A stretch of DNA of 64,000 nucleotides. Origin: Verrucomicrobiales bacterium. Lineage in GTDB: Bacteria; Verrucomicrobiota; Verrucomicrobiia; Limisphaerales; UBA9464. A program made the translations under genes and the position numbers. This document shows, piece after piece, positions 47,445 through 56,858 of this stretch. The notes under the pieces are model-generated. The model ran no database searches, was not told the origin of the DNA, and worked only from the letters and a program-made list of their open reading frames with translations. Every line of letters starts with the position of its first letter. Position 1 is the first letter of the stretch. Where the stretch lies: contig JAIYBC010000028.1 in assembly GCA_027488845.1 (NCBI GenBank), positions 62,001 through 126,000 of the forward strand. Reading direction: 5' to 3'.

Positions 47445-48767
47445 TCAGGCCGCCGGAGCCGGGGCGAGGGCCGCTTCGTCGACCTGCGCGTTCAATTCGA
47501 TGAAGTCGAGCACCTTGGAGGTGACGATCTCCTGGGCGATCTCGGGGAACGCATTCCGCTCCTGCAGGACCTTCACGAACTTGTCGGGCGTGGTCTTGTT
47601 CTGCTGGGCGAGGGCGATGATCCGCTGGGTCATCTCCTTCTGCTCGGCCCTGATGTTCTCCTGCTCGGCGATGCGGTTGAGGATGAAGGCGGCCTTGACC
47701 CGGTCCTTCGCGCTCGTCGCGGCGGTCGCGAAGATCTCGTCCTTGCGGGACTCGATGACCTCCTTGGACACACCCCGCTGCTGGTTCTCGTTGACGATGC
47801 TGTACACCACGTTGCGGGTCTCGTTGGCGACCACGGACTCCGGCAGCTCGACGTTGACCTGGTCGAGCAGGGACTTCAGCAGCTGGTCACGGACGGCGCG
47901 GCGTGCACGGAACTCGAGTTCGTTCTTCAGGTCCTGACGGATGCCTTCCTGGAGCTTCTCCAGGTTCTCGGCGCCGAAACCCTTGGCGAACTCGTCGTTG
48001 GCCTCGGGCAGGATCTTCTCCTTCACGGAGACGACCTCGATCTCATAGACCACTTCCTTGCCGGAAAGGTCGGCGACGACGAAGTCGGCCGGCAGGGTGA
48101 GCGTCACCGTGCGGCGGTCGCCGGCGCTGGCGCCGACCAACGGCGTGGTGAAGCCCGGGATGAACGACTCGGGCTTGATCTGCACCCAGAAGTTCTGCTT
48201 CTCGGTGAGCCCCTTGGCCGTCGGCGCCGTGTCCGTGATCGGCTTGCCGTCGAGGGAGCCCTTGTAGTTCACCACCGCGATGTCGTCGGCCACGATCGCA
48301 CGGTGCACGTCGTTGTACTTCACCTGCTGCTCGCGGAGGATGGACATCGCCCGTTCGGCATCGGCTTCGGTCGGCTGGGTGACCGGACGCTGGGCCTTGA
48401 GGCCCTTGTAGGTCGGCAGGTCGAAGTCCGGCGTGTGCTCCAGGGTCGCCGTGTAGGAGAACGGCATCCCGCGGCCGAAGGTCAACTCCTCGACGTTCAA
48501 GGTCGATACCACGCGCAGCTTCTCCTGCTGGGTCGCCTTCTGGTAGGACTCGTTGAAGAGCTTCTTGCGGACCTCCTCGTCGATGCGTCCCTCATACGCC
48601 TTCACCACGAGGTGCTTCGGCGCCTTCCCAGGCCGGAAGCCCGGGATCTGGGCCTGCTTTTGGAAGTCGGCAGTGATGGAGTCGAAGGCGGCATTGACCC
48701 CCTCGACCGGCACCTCGACACGGAGGAGCTTCTTGCAAGGACCCAGATTCTCGGCGGAAACGTTCAT
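47445..48767 (-). CDS. tig: trigger factor
   Basis: MNVSAENLGPCKKLLRVEVPVEGVNAAFDSITADFQKQAQIPGFRPGKAPKHLV...VVNYKGSLDGKPI...SFIPGFTTPLVGASAGDRRTVTLTLPADF. Confidence 0.93.
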   Translation of the reverse strand: MNVSAENLGPCKKLLRVEVPVEGVNAAFDSITADFQKQAQIPGFRPGKAPKHLVVKAYEGRIDEEVRKKLFNESYQKATQQEKLRVVSTLNVEELTFGRGMPFSYTATLEHTPDFDLPTYKGLKAQRPVTQPTEADAERAMSILREQQVKYNDVHRAIVADDIAVVNYKGSLDGKPITDTAPTAKGLTEKQNFWVQIKPESFIPGFTTPLVGASAGDRRTVTLTLPADFVVADLSGKEVVYEIEVVSVKEKILPEANDEFAKGFGAENLEKLQEGIRQDLKNELEFRARRAVRDQLLKSLLDQVNVELPESVVANETRNVVYSIVNENQQRGVSKEVIESRKDEIFATAATSAKDRVKAAFILNRIAEQENIRAEQKEMTQRIIALAQQNKTTPDKFVKVLQERNAFPEIAQEIVTSKVLDFIELNAQVDEAALAPAPAA

Positions 48768-48917
48768 GACTTTCGACAGTGATGCGACGGGTCGTCCCGG
48801 CTGGGAACGACCAGACAAAGAGCCGGGACACTAGGAATCGCGGCCACAGACGGTCAAGCGCTCGTTCTGGAAGCGGCGATTTGGCAGCCGGACCGAACAT
48901 CCCTACCGATCCGGAAA

Positions 48918-48954
48918 GCAAAAGGACCGGGCCGTCCTTCGACGAGCCCGGTCC
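48918..48954 (-). terminator. terminator-like hairpin after prepilin-like gene
   Basis: ggaccgggc...gcccggtcc (9-bp perfect arms) with minus-strand TTTT tract downstream. Confidence 0.75.
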
Positions 48955-48984
48955 CTGGTCCACCGGCCGAAGCCGGCGAAGTCT

Positions 48985-49827
<843 letters not shown>

Positions 49828-50089
49828 CGGGTTCTGAGTGACATCGATCCTGGGCTGGATCGGGCCGGTGGGGAGTGGGCTGCTCCCACCGACGTTGGGG
49901 CAACGCTGCAGAGCGCGGCTCTTTCCGGTCAAGGCCAATCCCCTCGCGGACACGGCAAAGGGACGATCCGGCATGCCGATGGCGCCTCGCACCCGGTGCG
50001 AACCCGCCCCAACAGGGTTGGTCCGTTGGAATCCTTTACCCACGCTTCCACGTGACCCGGAGTCGCTCCAAGCCCATCTTCCAGTCGCC

Positions 50090-50707
50090 ATGAAGACCGT
50101 TCTCGGAATCATCCTCGCCGCCCTCCTGGCCCTCGTCCTCGCCGTCGGAGTGGGCGGTTGCAACAGCTACAACGGACTCGTCGCCGGCCGTCAGGGCGTC
50201 GACCGCGCCTGGGCCCAGGTCGAGACCGTGTACCAACGTCGTGCCGACCTGATCCCCAACCTGGTGTCCACCGTCCAGGGTTCGGCGAACTTCGAGCGCT
50301 CCGTGCTGAAGGAGGTCACCGAAGCCCGCGCCTCGGTCGGACAGGTCCGCCTCCAACCCGGGTCCGCCCCGGACACCGCCGCCCAGCTCAAGGCATTCCA
50401 GGACGCCCAAGGTGCCCTTGGCTCCGCGCTTTCCCGGTTGTTGGTCACCGCCGAGAAGTATCCGGAACTGAAGTCCACCGCGGCCTTCCGGGACCTTCAG
50501 GTGCAACTCGAGGGCACCGAGAACCGCATCACGGTCGAACGCCAGCGCTTCAACGAGGCCGTCCAAGGATACAACACCTCCGTGGAAACCTTCCCACGCG
50601 TGCTCGTGGCCCGGATGTTCAACTTCCAGCCGCGTCCCTACTTCACTGCCGACGCCGGCGCCGCCAAGGCGCCGAAGGTGGACTTCGGCAACGGCGGTGG
50701 CCGTTGA
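50090..50707 (+). CDS. lemA: LemA family protein
   Basis: GGCNSYNGLVAGRQGVDRAWAQVETVYQRRADLIPNLVSTVQGSANFERSVLKEVTEARASVGQ...RFNEAVQGYNTSVETFPRVLVARMFNFQPRPYF. Confidence 0.96.
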   Translation: MKTVLGIILAALLALVLAVGVGGCNSYNGLVAGRQGVDRAWAQVETVYQRRADLIPNLVSTVQGSANFERSVLKEVTEARASVGQVRLQPGSAPDTAAQLKAFQDAQGALGSALSRLLVTAEKYPELKSTAAFRDLQVQLEGTENRITVERQRFNEAVQGYNTSVETFPRVLVARMFNFQPRPYFTADAGAAKAPKVDFGNGGGR

Positions 50708-50742
50708 GTCACTTCAAGGCAGTCCCAAGCCACGCGCCCGGC

Positions 50743-51693
50743 ATGAGAAGTTCCACCCCGTTCCGTCACCAATTGGCCAGCCTCGTCCTGCTGTGCCTGG
50801 CCGGATGGCTTCTTCTGGCGGGCCCGGCCCACGCGCAGGGCTCCAAGCCCGCGCTGCCTCCGGCGCCGCGACAACACGTCGAGGACGGAGCGGGCATGCT
50901 CTCGCCGGCGGCCCGCGGTCGGATCCTGCGGAAGCTGGAGGAGTTCGAGAAGTCGGACGGTTCGCAGGTCGTGCTCTGGACCAGCCCCTCGATCCCGCCC
51001 GGAACCACCCTCGAGGAACACGTCCACCGTGTGTTCCAGGAGTGGCAGGTCGGACGGAAAGGACGCGACAACGGTGTCCTTTTCGCCGTCTTCCGCGACG
51101 ACCGCAAGATGCGCATCGAGGTCGGCTACGGTCTCGAGGGACCGCTCCCCGATGCCACGGCGGGTCGGATCCTGTCCCAGACCGTCACACCGAAGATGCG
51201 GTCGGGGGACGTCGACGCGGCCTTGGAGGCCGGCATCGACGCCGTGATCGCGGCGACCCGCGGGGAGTACAAGGCCCCCAAGACCCAGGGAGGCCGCGAT
51301 CCGCGGAAGGCGCTGGGCTGGGCCAAGACGGCCGCCATCGCCGGCGCCGTGCTGGGCGGCTTGGCGCGGCTTGCCTTCTGGCGTCCGTTGCGGATCGGCT
51401 CCGTGCTCGGCGGGGTGGTGATCGGCGCCGCAGGACATTTCTTCGCCCTGCTGTTCGGCGCGATGTCCAACCCAGCCATGGGAGGCTTCGTCCTGCTCTT
51501 CGTTTGGGTCGCCTTGCTGGTCCGTCAGACGGGATCCCACTTCTCACGGACCGGACACCATTCCTGGGGCGTGAACCACTGGGGGGGAGGCTGGGGCGGT
51601 GGTGGTGGTTGGGGAGGCGGCGGTGGCGGAGGTGGTGGATTCAGCGGGGGAGGCGGGCGTTCCGGAGGTGGCGGCGCCAGCGGCGGATGGTGA
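50743..51693 (+). CDS. TPM domain (YgcG-like) membrane protein with Gly-rich C-terminus
   Basis: VEDGAGMLSPAARGRILRKLEEFEKSDGSQVVLWTSPSIPPGTTLEEHVHRVFQEWQVGRKGRDNGVLFAVFRDDRKMRIEVGYGLEGPLPDATAGRIL...SGGGGRSGGGGASGGW. Confidence 0.94.
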   Translation: MRSSTPFRHQLASLVLLCLAGWLLLAGPAHAQGSKPALPPAPRQHVEDGAGMLSPAARGRILRKLEEFEKSDGSQVVLWTSPSIPPGTTLEEHVHRVFQEWQVGRKGRDNGVLFAVFRDDRKMRIEVGYGLEGPLPDATAGRILSQTVTPKMRSGDVDAALEAGIDAVIAATRGEYKAPKTQGGRDPRKALGWAKTAAIAGAVLGGLARLAFWRPLRIGSVLGGVVIGAAGHFFALLFGAMSNPAMGGFVLLFVWVALLVRQTGSHFSRTGHHSWGVNHWGGGWGGGGGWGGGGGGGGGFSGGGGRSGGGGASGGW

Positions 51694-51712
51694 AACCAGG
51701 AGCACGATTTCC

Positions 51713-52147
51713 ATGAAGGCAAGAGAGTTTGAGAAGCAGCTCGACGACAACGCGGTCACGGCTGCGATCCGCGAGGCCGAGAGCGGGACCTCGGGCGAGA
51801 TCCGCGTGTTCATCGCCTCCGGCGAACCCGCCGACATCCTGGTCGCCGCGCAGAGGGAGTTCGACCGCCTCGGCATGAACCGCACCCCGCTTCGGAACGG
51901 CGTCCTGCTCTACTTCGCGCCGGAAATCCGCCGTTTCGCGGTGATCGGCGACGAAGGCATCCATTTCCGCTGCGGCCCGGGTTTCTGGGAAGCCGTGGCG
52001 CGAGACATGGAATCGCTGCTCAAGGCGGGGCGGTTCCAGGACGCCGTCATCGCCGGGATCCGCAGCGCCGGGGTCGAGCTGTGCCGCCATTTCCCCAAGC
52101 ACCCCGGGGACCGCAACGACCTCCCCGACGGCATCGTGCGGGGTTGA
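51713..52147 (+). CDS. TPM domain-containing protein
   Basis: AIREAESGTSGEIRVFIASGEPADILVAAQREFDRLGMNRTPLRNGVLLYFAPEIRRFAVIGDEGIHFRCGPGFWEAVARDMESLLKAGRFQDAVIAGI. Confidence 0.93.
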   Translation: MKAREFEKQLDDNAVTAAIREAESGTSGEIRVFIASGEPADILVAAQREFDRLGMNRTPLRNGVLLYFAPEIRRFAVIGDEGIHFRCGPGFWEAVARDMESLLKAGRFQDAVIAGIRSAGVELCRHFPKHPGDRNDLPDGIVRG

Positions 52148-52305
52148 CCGATCGGGGCCAGGTGCCGGAGGTGGAAAACCGGCGGTCGTGGAGCCGCCGT
52201 GGCACCGAAGTGGATCCGGATGCATCCGTCCGTCGACCGTCGGCGTAGTAGGGAGGTCGGGCCGTTCCTCCCAAAGGGAACGGTTCGAGGCAACACCTCC
52301 ATTCC

Positions 52306-53199
52306 ATGCATCCAAAACAACCACGATTCGTCTGCGTTCGCCCAACACTGCTGACCTCTGCGCTGCTGCTGGGCGCGCCGCTTCTCCAGGCCGAGACCGT
52401 CTATGGCCTGGGTACCGGGAACTTCCTGTTCCGGTTCGACAGCCTGACACCCGGAAACGTCACCACCCCGGTCGCCGTGACCGGCCTCGGGGGTTCCACC
52501 CTCCTCGGCATCGACGTAAGGCCGGCGGACGGCCTGATCTACGGCATCGGCACCGGGGACCGTGTCTTCTCGATCCAGCCGTCCACCGGCGTGGCCACCG
52601 ATGTCACTTCGGCTTCCTTCCTGACCAGCCTGGGTTCGGGGACGCAGTTCGGCATCGACTTCAACCCGGTCGTCAACCGGTTGCGGATCGTCTCCGACGC
52701 GGACACCAACCTGCGCATCTTCGGCACCGGGTTGAGCACCGACAGCTCCCTCGCCTTCCAGGCCGGAGACGCCAATTTCGGGATCAATCCCACGGTGACC
52801 GCGGTGGCCTACACCAACCCCGACAACAACCCGGGCACGGGAACCACCCTGTTCGGAATCGACACCGCGCTCAACGTGCTGGTGCAGCACAACACCGCGC
52901 CGGGCTTCCAGAACCTGCAGACGATCGGGGCGCTGGGCGTGGACATCGCCGACGTGAGCGGCTTCGACATCTCGCCTTCCGGAATGGCCTATGGGGCGTT
53001 CCAGAACGGTACCGCATCGGGGTTGTACACGATCGACCTGCTCACGGGTTCGGCGACCCGGGTCGGGACCATCGGAGGCGACGTCCAGATCCGCGACCTG
53101 GCGGTGGCGGTGCCTGAGCCGGAAACCTATGCGGCGATGGCGGGGGCTTCGCTCGTCGCCTTCGCCGTATGGCGCCGTCGAGGCGTCAAGCCCGCCTGA
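52306..53199 (+). CDS. DUF4394 domain protein with PEP-CTERM sorting signal
   Basis: VYGLGTGNFLFRFDSLTPGNVTTPVAVTGLGGSTLLGIDVRPADGLIYGIGTGDRVFSIQPSTG; C-terminal VPEPETYAAMAGASLVAFAVWRRRGVKPA. Confidence 0.93.
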   Translation: MHPKQPRFVCVRPTLLTSALLLGAPLLQAETVYGLGTGNFLFRFDSLTPGNVTTPVAVTGLGGSTLLGIDVRPADGLIYGIGTGDRVFSIQPSTGVATDVTSASFLTSLGSGTQFGIDFNPVVNRLRIVSDADTNLRIFGTGLSTDSSLAFQAGDANFGINPTVTAVAYTNPDNNPGTGTTLFGIDTALNVLVQHNTAPGFQNLQTIGALGVDIADVSGFDISPSGMAYGAFQNGTASGLYTIDLLTGSATRVGTIGGDVQIRDLAVAVPEPETYAAMAGASLVAFAVWRRRGVKPA

Positions 53200-53228
53200 A
53201 CCGGCCCAAGCCTGTTTCGACCTTGCAG

Positions 53229-53255
53229 GGCGCCGCCTCCGGGGCGGCGCCATTT
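53229..53255 (+). terminator. terminator-like hairpin after PEP-CTERM gene
   Basis: ggcgccgcc-tccgg-ggcggcgcc; short T-tract, weak. Confidence 0.5.
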
Positions 53256-53266
53256 CCGTCCCCGGA

Positions 53267-53773
53267 TCAATAGTCGTAGAGGCCCGGGTCCTTCGAGTAG
53301 CCACCGCCGCCGCCTCCGGGTCCGCCCCCTTCTCCCATCAGGTCGCCCAGGAGGTCTCCCATGTCCTCCTCGACTTTCTCCGGATCCTCACCCGCCTCCA
53401 GGCGCCGGATCGCCGTCTCCATCTCCTTCGGCATCGATCCTGGAGGCATGAGTTCCTTCATCTTCCGCATCATGTGCGCCATGTGACGTGGATTGCTTTC
53501 GTCCAGGTGCTCCATGTCGCTCTCCATCTCGGCCATGGCGCGCGCGACCTTGGGATCGTCGAAGTCCGGCATCGGCGGACCGTCCGCCTCGCCGGCATCG
53601 GCCTTGGGGGAAGGCTCGGCCATGCCCTTGAGCATGGCGAAGCGGCTGACTTCCTTGCTGAGCTTCCTTGAACCGCACTTGGGACACGACGGAGTGTGCG
53701 ACGGCGCCACCCGACGGCTCAGGAAGGCGAAGATCTTCCGACACTTGGGACAGGCGAACTCGTAGATCGGCAT
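53267..53773 (-). CDS. FmdB family zinc-ribbon protein with Met/acidic C-terminal extension
   Basis: MPIYEFACPKCRKIFAFLSRRVAPSHTPSCPKCGSRKLSKEVSRFAMLKG. Confidence 0.92.
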   Translation of the reverse strand: MPIYEFACPKCRKIFAFLSRRVAPSHTPSCPKCGSRKLSKEVSRFAMLKGMAEPSPKADAGEADGPPMPDFDDPKVARAMAEMESDMEHLDESNPRHMAHMMRKMKELMPPGSMPKEMETAIRRLEAGEDPEKVEEDMGDLLGDLMGEGGGPGGGGGGYSKDPGLYDY

Positions 53774-53963
53774 GGCAGAATGGCTTTCGTGCCGCCCATC
53801 GAAGAACGGCGGCGACACGACTGCCGTTGGAGATACGATCCGAAGGCGCTTCGGGCAAGGCCGCGACTGGCAAGTTGGGACGACGTTCCCAGGCCGTCGT
53901 CCGAAATCCCGGACATCCACGGGAACCAGACCGCCGGAAGCCGTCGCCCACCCGGCCATCGGA

Positions 53964-54833
53964 TCAGGCGGTCTTCCCCGATCCCCTGCGGCGGCGGCAG
54001 ACCATGGTCAACGCCAGGATCGTCGCGGCGGCGGTGGCATACTCCGACGGCTCCGGCACCGCCGCGAAGGTCAGGTTGTCGACGGCGAGACCATGATCGG
54101 AGCCCGCGTCGTTCCGTTCCACCCAGCGAAGCCACAACGTCTCACCGGCCGCCCAGTCCACGCCTCCGACCACGCCGCCCAGCGACGGGACACGACCCAC
54201 GCCGTTGCCGTCCACCGCCGATCCGGAGCCGGTGCTCACGGCAACCGGGCTCACGAAATCGAATCCGGCACCCGGCCGGAACCACTCGGGAACGGCGGCC
54301 ATCGTGGATCCGAAACCGTACTCGAATCCCATCGACTGCGCCGCCGGTGTCGCGGCCCCGCCGTCACGCCATTGCTCCCCGTCGAAGTGCACCGTGAAGC
54401 CGCCAAGGGCCTGTCCGGTGGCGTTCTCCAATGCGAGGGCGATCCATCCTGCGACAGCACCGTTGGGGAGGCTGGTGCCCGAGGTGGATCCGCCACCGAA
54501 GTAGGAAGTGCCCGAACCGAGGCCGCCCAAGGCCCGTTCTGCGGTTCCGCTCGGACCATAGCTGTAGAAGGCCCCGCTGTTCAGCGACCCGGTGCCGGCG
54601 TTGTAGGTCGTGATGGCCGCCGGCGTCGGATCCGAATTCGAGGTCACGCGGAACAGCGACCAACCCGGGAGGGTCGTGTTGTTGACCCACGCGTTGCCGG
54701 TCCCCGCGGCGGCAAGCGAATCGAAGTCCTGGGAATAGACCAAGCCCGCCGACGAGTAGGGGATCTGGGCGGACAGTGGAAGGGACAGGAGGGCGGCCGC
54801 TACGGCGGCCGGGAAGATGCGGAAGTGCTTCAT
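53964..54833 (-). CDS. secreted PEP-CTERM protein
   Basis: MKHFRIFPAAVAAALLSLPLSAQIPYSSAGLVYSQDFDSLAAAGTGNAWVNNTTLPGWSLFR...VPEPSEYATAAATILALTMVCRRRRGSGKTA. Confidence 0.92.
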   Translation of the reverse strand: MKHFRIFPAAVAAALLSLPLSAQIPYSSAGLVYSQDFDSLAAAGTGNAWVNNTTLPGWSLFRVTSNSDPTPAAITTYNAGTGSLNSGAFYSYGPSGTAERALGGLGSGTSYFGGGSTSGTSLPNGAVAGWIALALENATGQALGGFTVHFDGEQWRDGGAATPAAQSMGFEYGFGSTMAAVPEWFRPGAGFDFVSPVAVSTGSGSAVDGNGVGRVPSLGGVVGGVDWAAGETLWLRWVERNDAGSDHGLAVDNLTFAAVPEPSEYATAAATILALTMVCRRRRGSGKTA

Positions 54834-55028
54834 GGGAGTCGGTTGTTGGATGTTCGGCCGGACCGGAACCCGGTCCTTCAAGCCGACAGCCTGCGACTTC
54901 GCGCCGACAACCCGGCGGGGCGAGAAACGCCCTGTCCGGGAATGTGGAGCCCGTGGGGAGAAAGCGCCCGGGGCGAAGACGGATGGCTGACGGGCGCAGC
55001 CGGAGTCCTCAAGGGGAAGCGCGTTCGG

Positions 55029-55113
55029 ACTTCGCGCGAAAACGCCAAGTCACCAAAAGGAAAGGGAACCGGCGGCCCCGTTTCCTCGGGGCTCGCCGCC
55101 TTGGCGCGAGGTT
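55029..55113. repeat. degenerate copy of the intergenic inverted-repeat family
   Basis: cttcgcgcgaaaacgccaag ... cttggcgcgagg, opposed arms. Confidence 0.45.
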
Positions 55114-55129
55114 TCCTTCCGCCCGCGCC

Positions 55130-56557
55130 TCAGCGGGGACGGAACGTCCGGGGCGGGCCGCCGCGGGAGGGACCGCGGGAACCTCCAGGCCTCGGACCGC
55201 CGCCACTACCGCCACTACCGCCACCGCCACCCCTGGGGCCGGGACCACCGGAACTTCCGCCGCGTGGACCGGCTTCACGGGAGCCACCGCCGGACCGACC
55301 GCCGCCGCCCGAACCGCCGCGTTCAGGGCGTCCCTGCCCTGGACGACGATCCCGGCCGAATCCCCCGGAGCGTCCACCGCCGCCACCACCACCACCGCCA
55401 CGGGACTCGGTGGGAGCCGGAACCGGGGCGCTGTAGTCGAAGCCTTCGGCACGCTTCCGAACGATTCCCCGTCCGATGAACCGTTCCAGCGAACGCAGGT
55501 CCGGCTGCTCATCCGGACTCACGAAGCTGATCGCGTCGCCCACCGCGTTGGCGCGGCCGGTGCGGCCGATCCGGTGGACGTAATCCTCGGGCTGCGGGGG
55601 GAAGTCGAAGTTCACCACGTGCGAAATGCCGTCCACGTCGATGCCACGCGCGGCGATGTCCGTGGCCACGAGCACACGGACCGCGCCGGACTTGAAGTCG
55701 GCCAAGGCCCGCAGGCGCTGGTTCTGGGAGCGGTTCGCATGGAGCGTCGCGCAACGGATGCCGAACTGCTCCAGACGACGCGCCAGGCGGTCGGCGCCGT
55801 GCTTCATCCGGACGAAGACCAGGACCATCTCCATCTGCGGTTCGCGCAACAGGTGCACCAGCAACTGGGGTTTGAGGCCCTTGGGGACCTCGTAGACGAA
55901 CTGCGTCACGGTCTCGGCCGGATTCGAGCGGCGACCGATCTGGACGGTCTTCGGCGCAACCTGGAATTCCCGGGTCACCGACTCGATCTCCTTCGAGAGC
56001 GTCGCGGAGAACAGAAGCGTCTGACGCTTCTTCGGCATCTGGCGGACGATCTCACGGATCGAGGGCAGGAAGCCCATGTCCAGCATGCGGTCCGCCTCGT
56101 CGAGGATCAGGTGCTGGAGTCCGGAGAAGTTGCCGTAGCGGCGGTTCATCAGGTCGATGAGCCGGCCCGGGGTGGCGATGATCATGTCGGCGCCGCGGCG
56201 CAGCGCCTCGATCTGGTTCCGCTCCCCGACGCCGCCGTACACGGTGGCGATGTTGATGTGGAGGTGCTTCGCGTAGGCGCGGACGTTCTCCTCGATCTGG
56301 ACCACGAGCTCGCGGGTCGGCGCGAGCACGAGGGTACGGATCTGTCCGGGACCGGAACGGCCTGCCGAAAGACGGGTGAGGATCGGCAGCGTGAAGGCCG
56401 CGGTCTTGCCGGTGCCGGTCTGTGCGATGCCGATGAGATCGTGTCCGGCCAGGATCGGCGGGATCGCCGCGGCCTGAATCGGGGTCGGCTCGGTATAACC
56501 GGCCTCTTGGACGGCCTGCAGGATCCTCGGATCCAAGGCGAGTTCTCTAAATGCCAT
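55130..56557 (-). CDS. DEAD-box RNA helicase with Gly/Arg-rich C-terminal tail
   Basis: AQTGTGKTAAF, PTREL, TPGRLIDLM, DEADRMLDMGF, SAT, HRIGRTGR; tail ESRGGGGGGGGGRSGGFGRDRRPGQGRPERGG... Confidence 0.96.
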   Translation of the reverse strand: MAFRELALDPRILQAVQEAGYTEPTPIQAAAIPPILAGHDLIGIAQTGTGKTAAFTLPILTRLSAGRSGPGQIRTLVLAPTRELVVQIEENVRAYAKHLHINIATVYGGVGERNQIEALRRGADMIIATPGRLIDLMNRRYGNFSGLQHLILDEADRMLDMGFLPSIREIVRQMPKKRQTLLFSATLSKEIESVTREFQVAPKTVQIGRRSNPAETVTQFVYEVPKGLKPQLLVHLLREPQMEMVLVFVRMKHGADRLARRLEQFGIRCATLHANRSQNQRLRALADFKSGAVRVLVATDIAARGIDVDGISHVVNFDFPPQPEDYVHRIGRTGRANAVGDAISFVSPDEQPDLRSLERFIGRGIVRKRAEGFDYSAPVPAPTESRGGGGGGGGGRSGGFGRDRRPGQGRPERGGSGGGGRSGGGSREAGPRGGSSGGPGPRGGGGGSGGSGGGPRPGGSRGPSRGGPPRTFRPR

Positions 56558-56858
56558 TGTCGTCGGGCACCCTGCGCCGGCTTGGAGGGCCGGTCGATGG
56601 GAAAGGGGCCTTCACGCTTCGACACCATCTCACTTGCGCCGTCCCTTTGCCACGATCAGGGAGGGAGCCTCACACAAAGGCCCCAAGCAGCGAAGTGACC
56701 ACACGGATTCCAAGGATTCGGACGGGAGTTGGACTGACGTCGGATTTCCGACCGCGGCCGTGGCGCCTTGCCTCGGAGACGGATCCAAGGGCGTCCTTGG
56801 AAATCCGGGAAATCCATGTCCTCCACCGGAGTTCCGTCGACGGGGAATCGGCGCCGTC

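Noticed and set aside
49828-50089. Possible riboswitch between prepilin-like and lemA genes
   Set aside because: Several short complementary stretches but no known aptamer core recognised; lemA is not a typical target.
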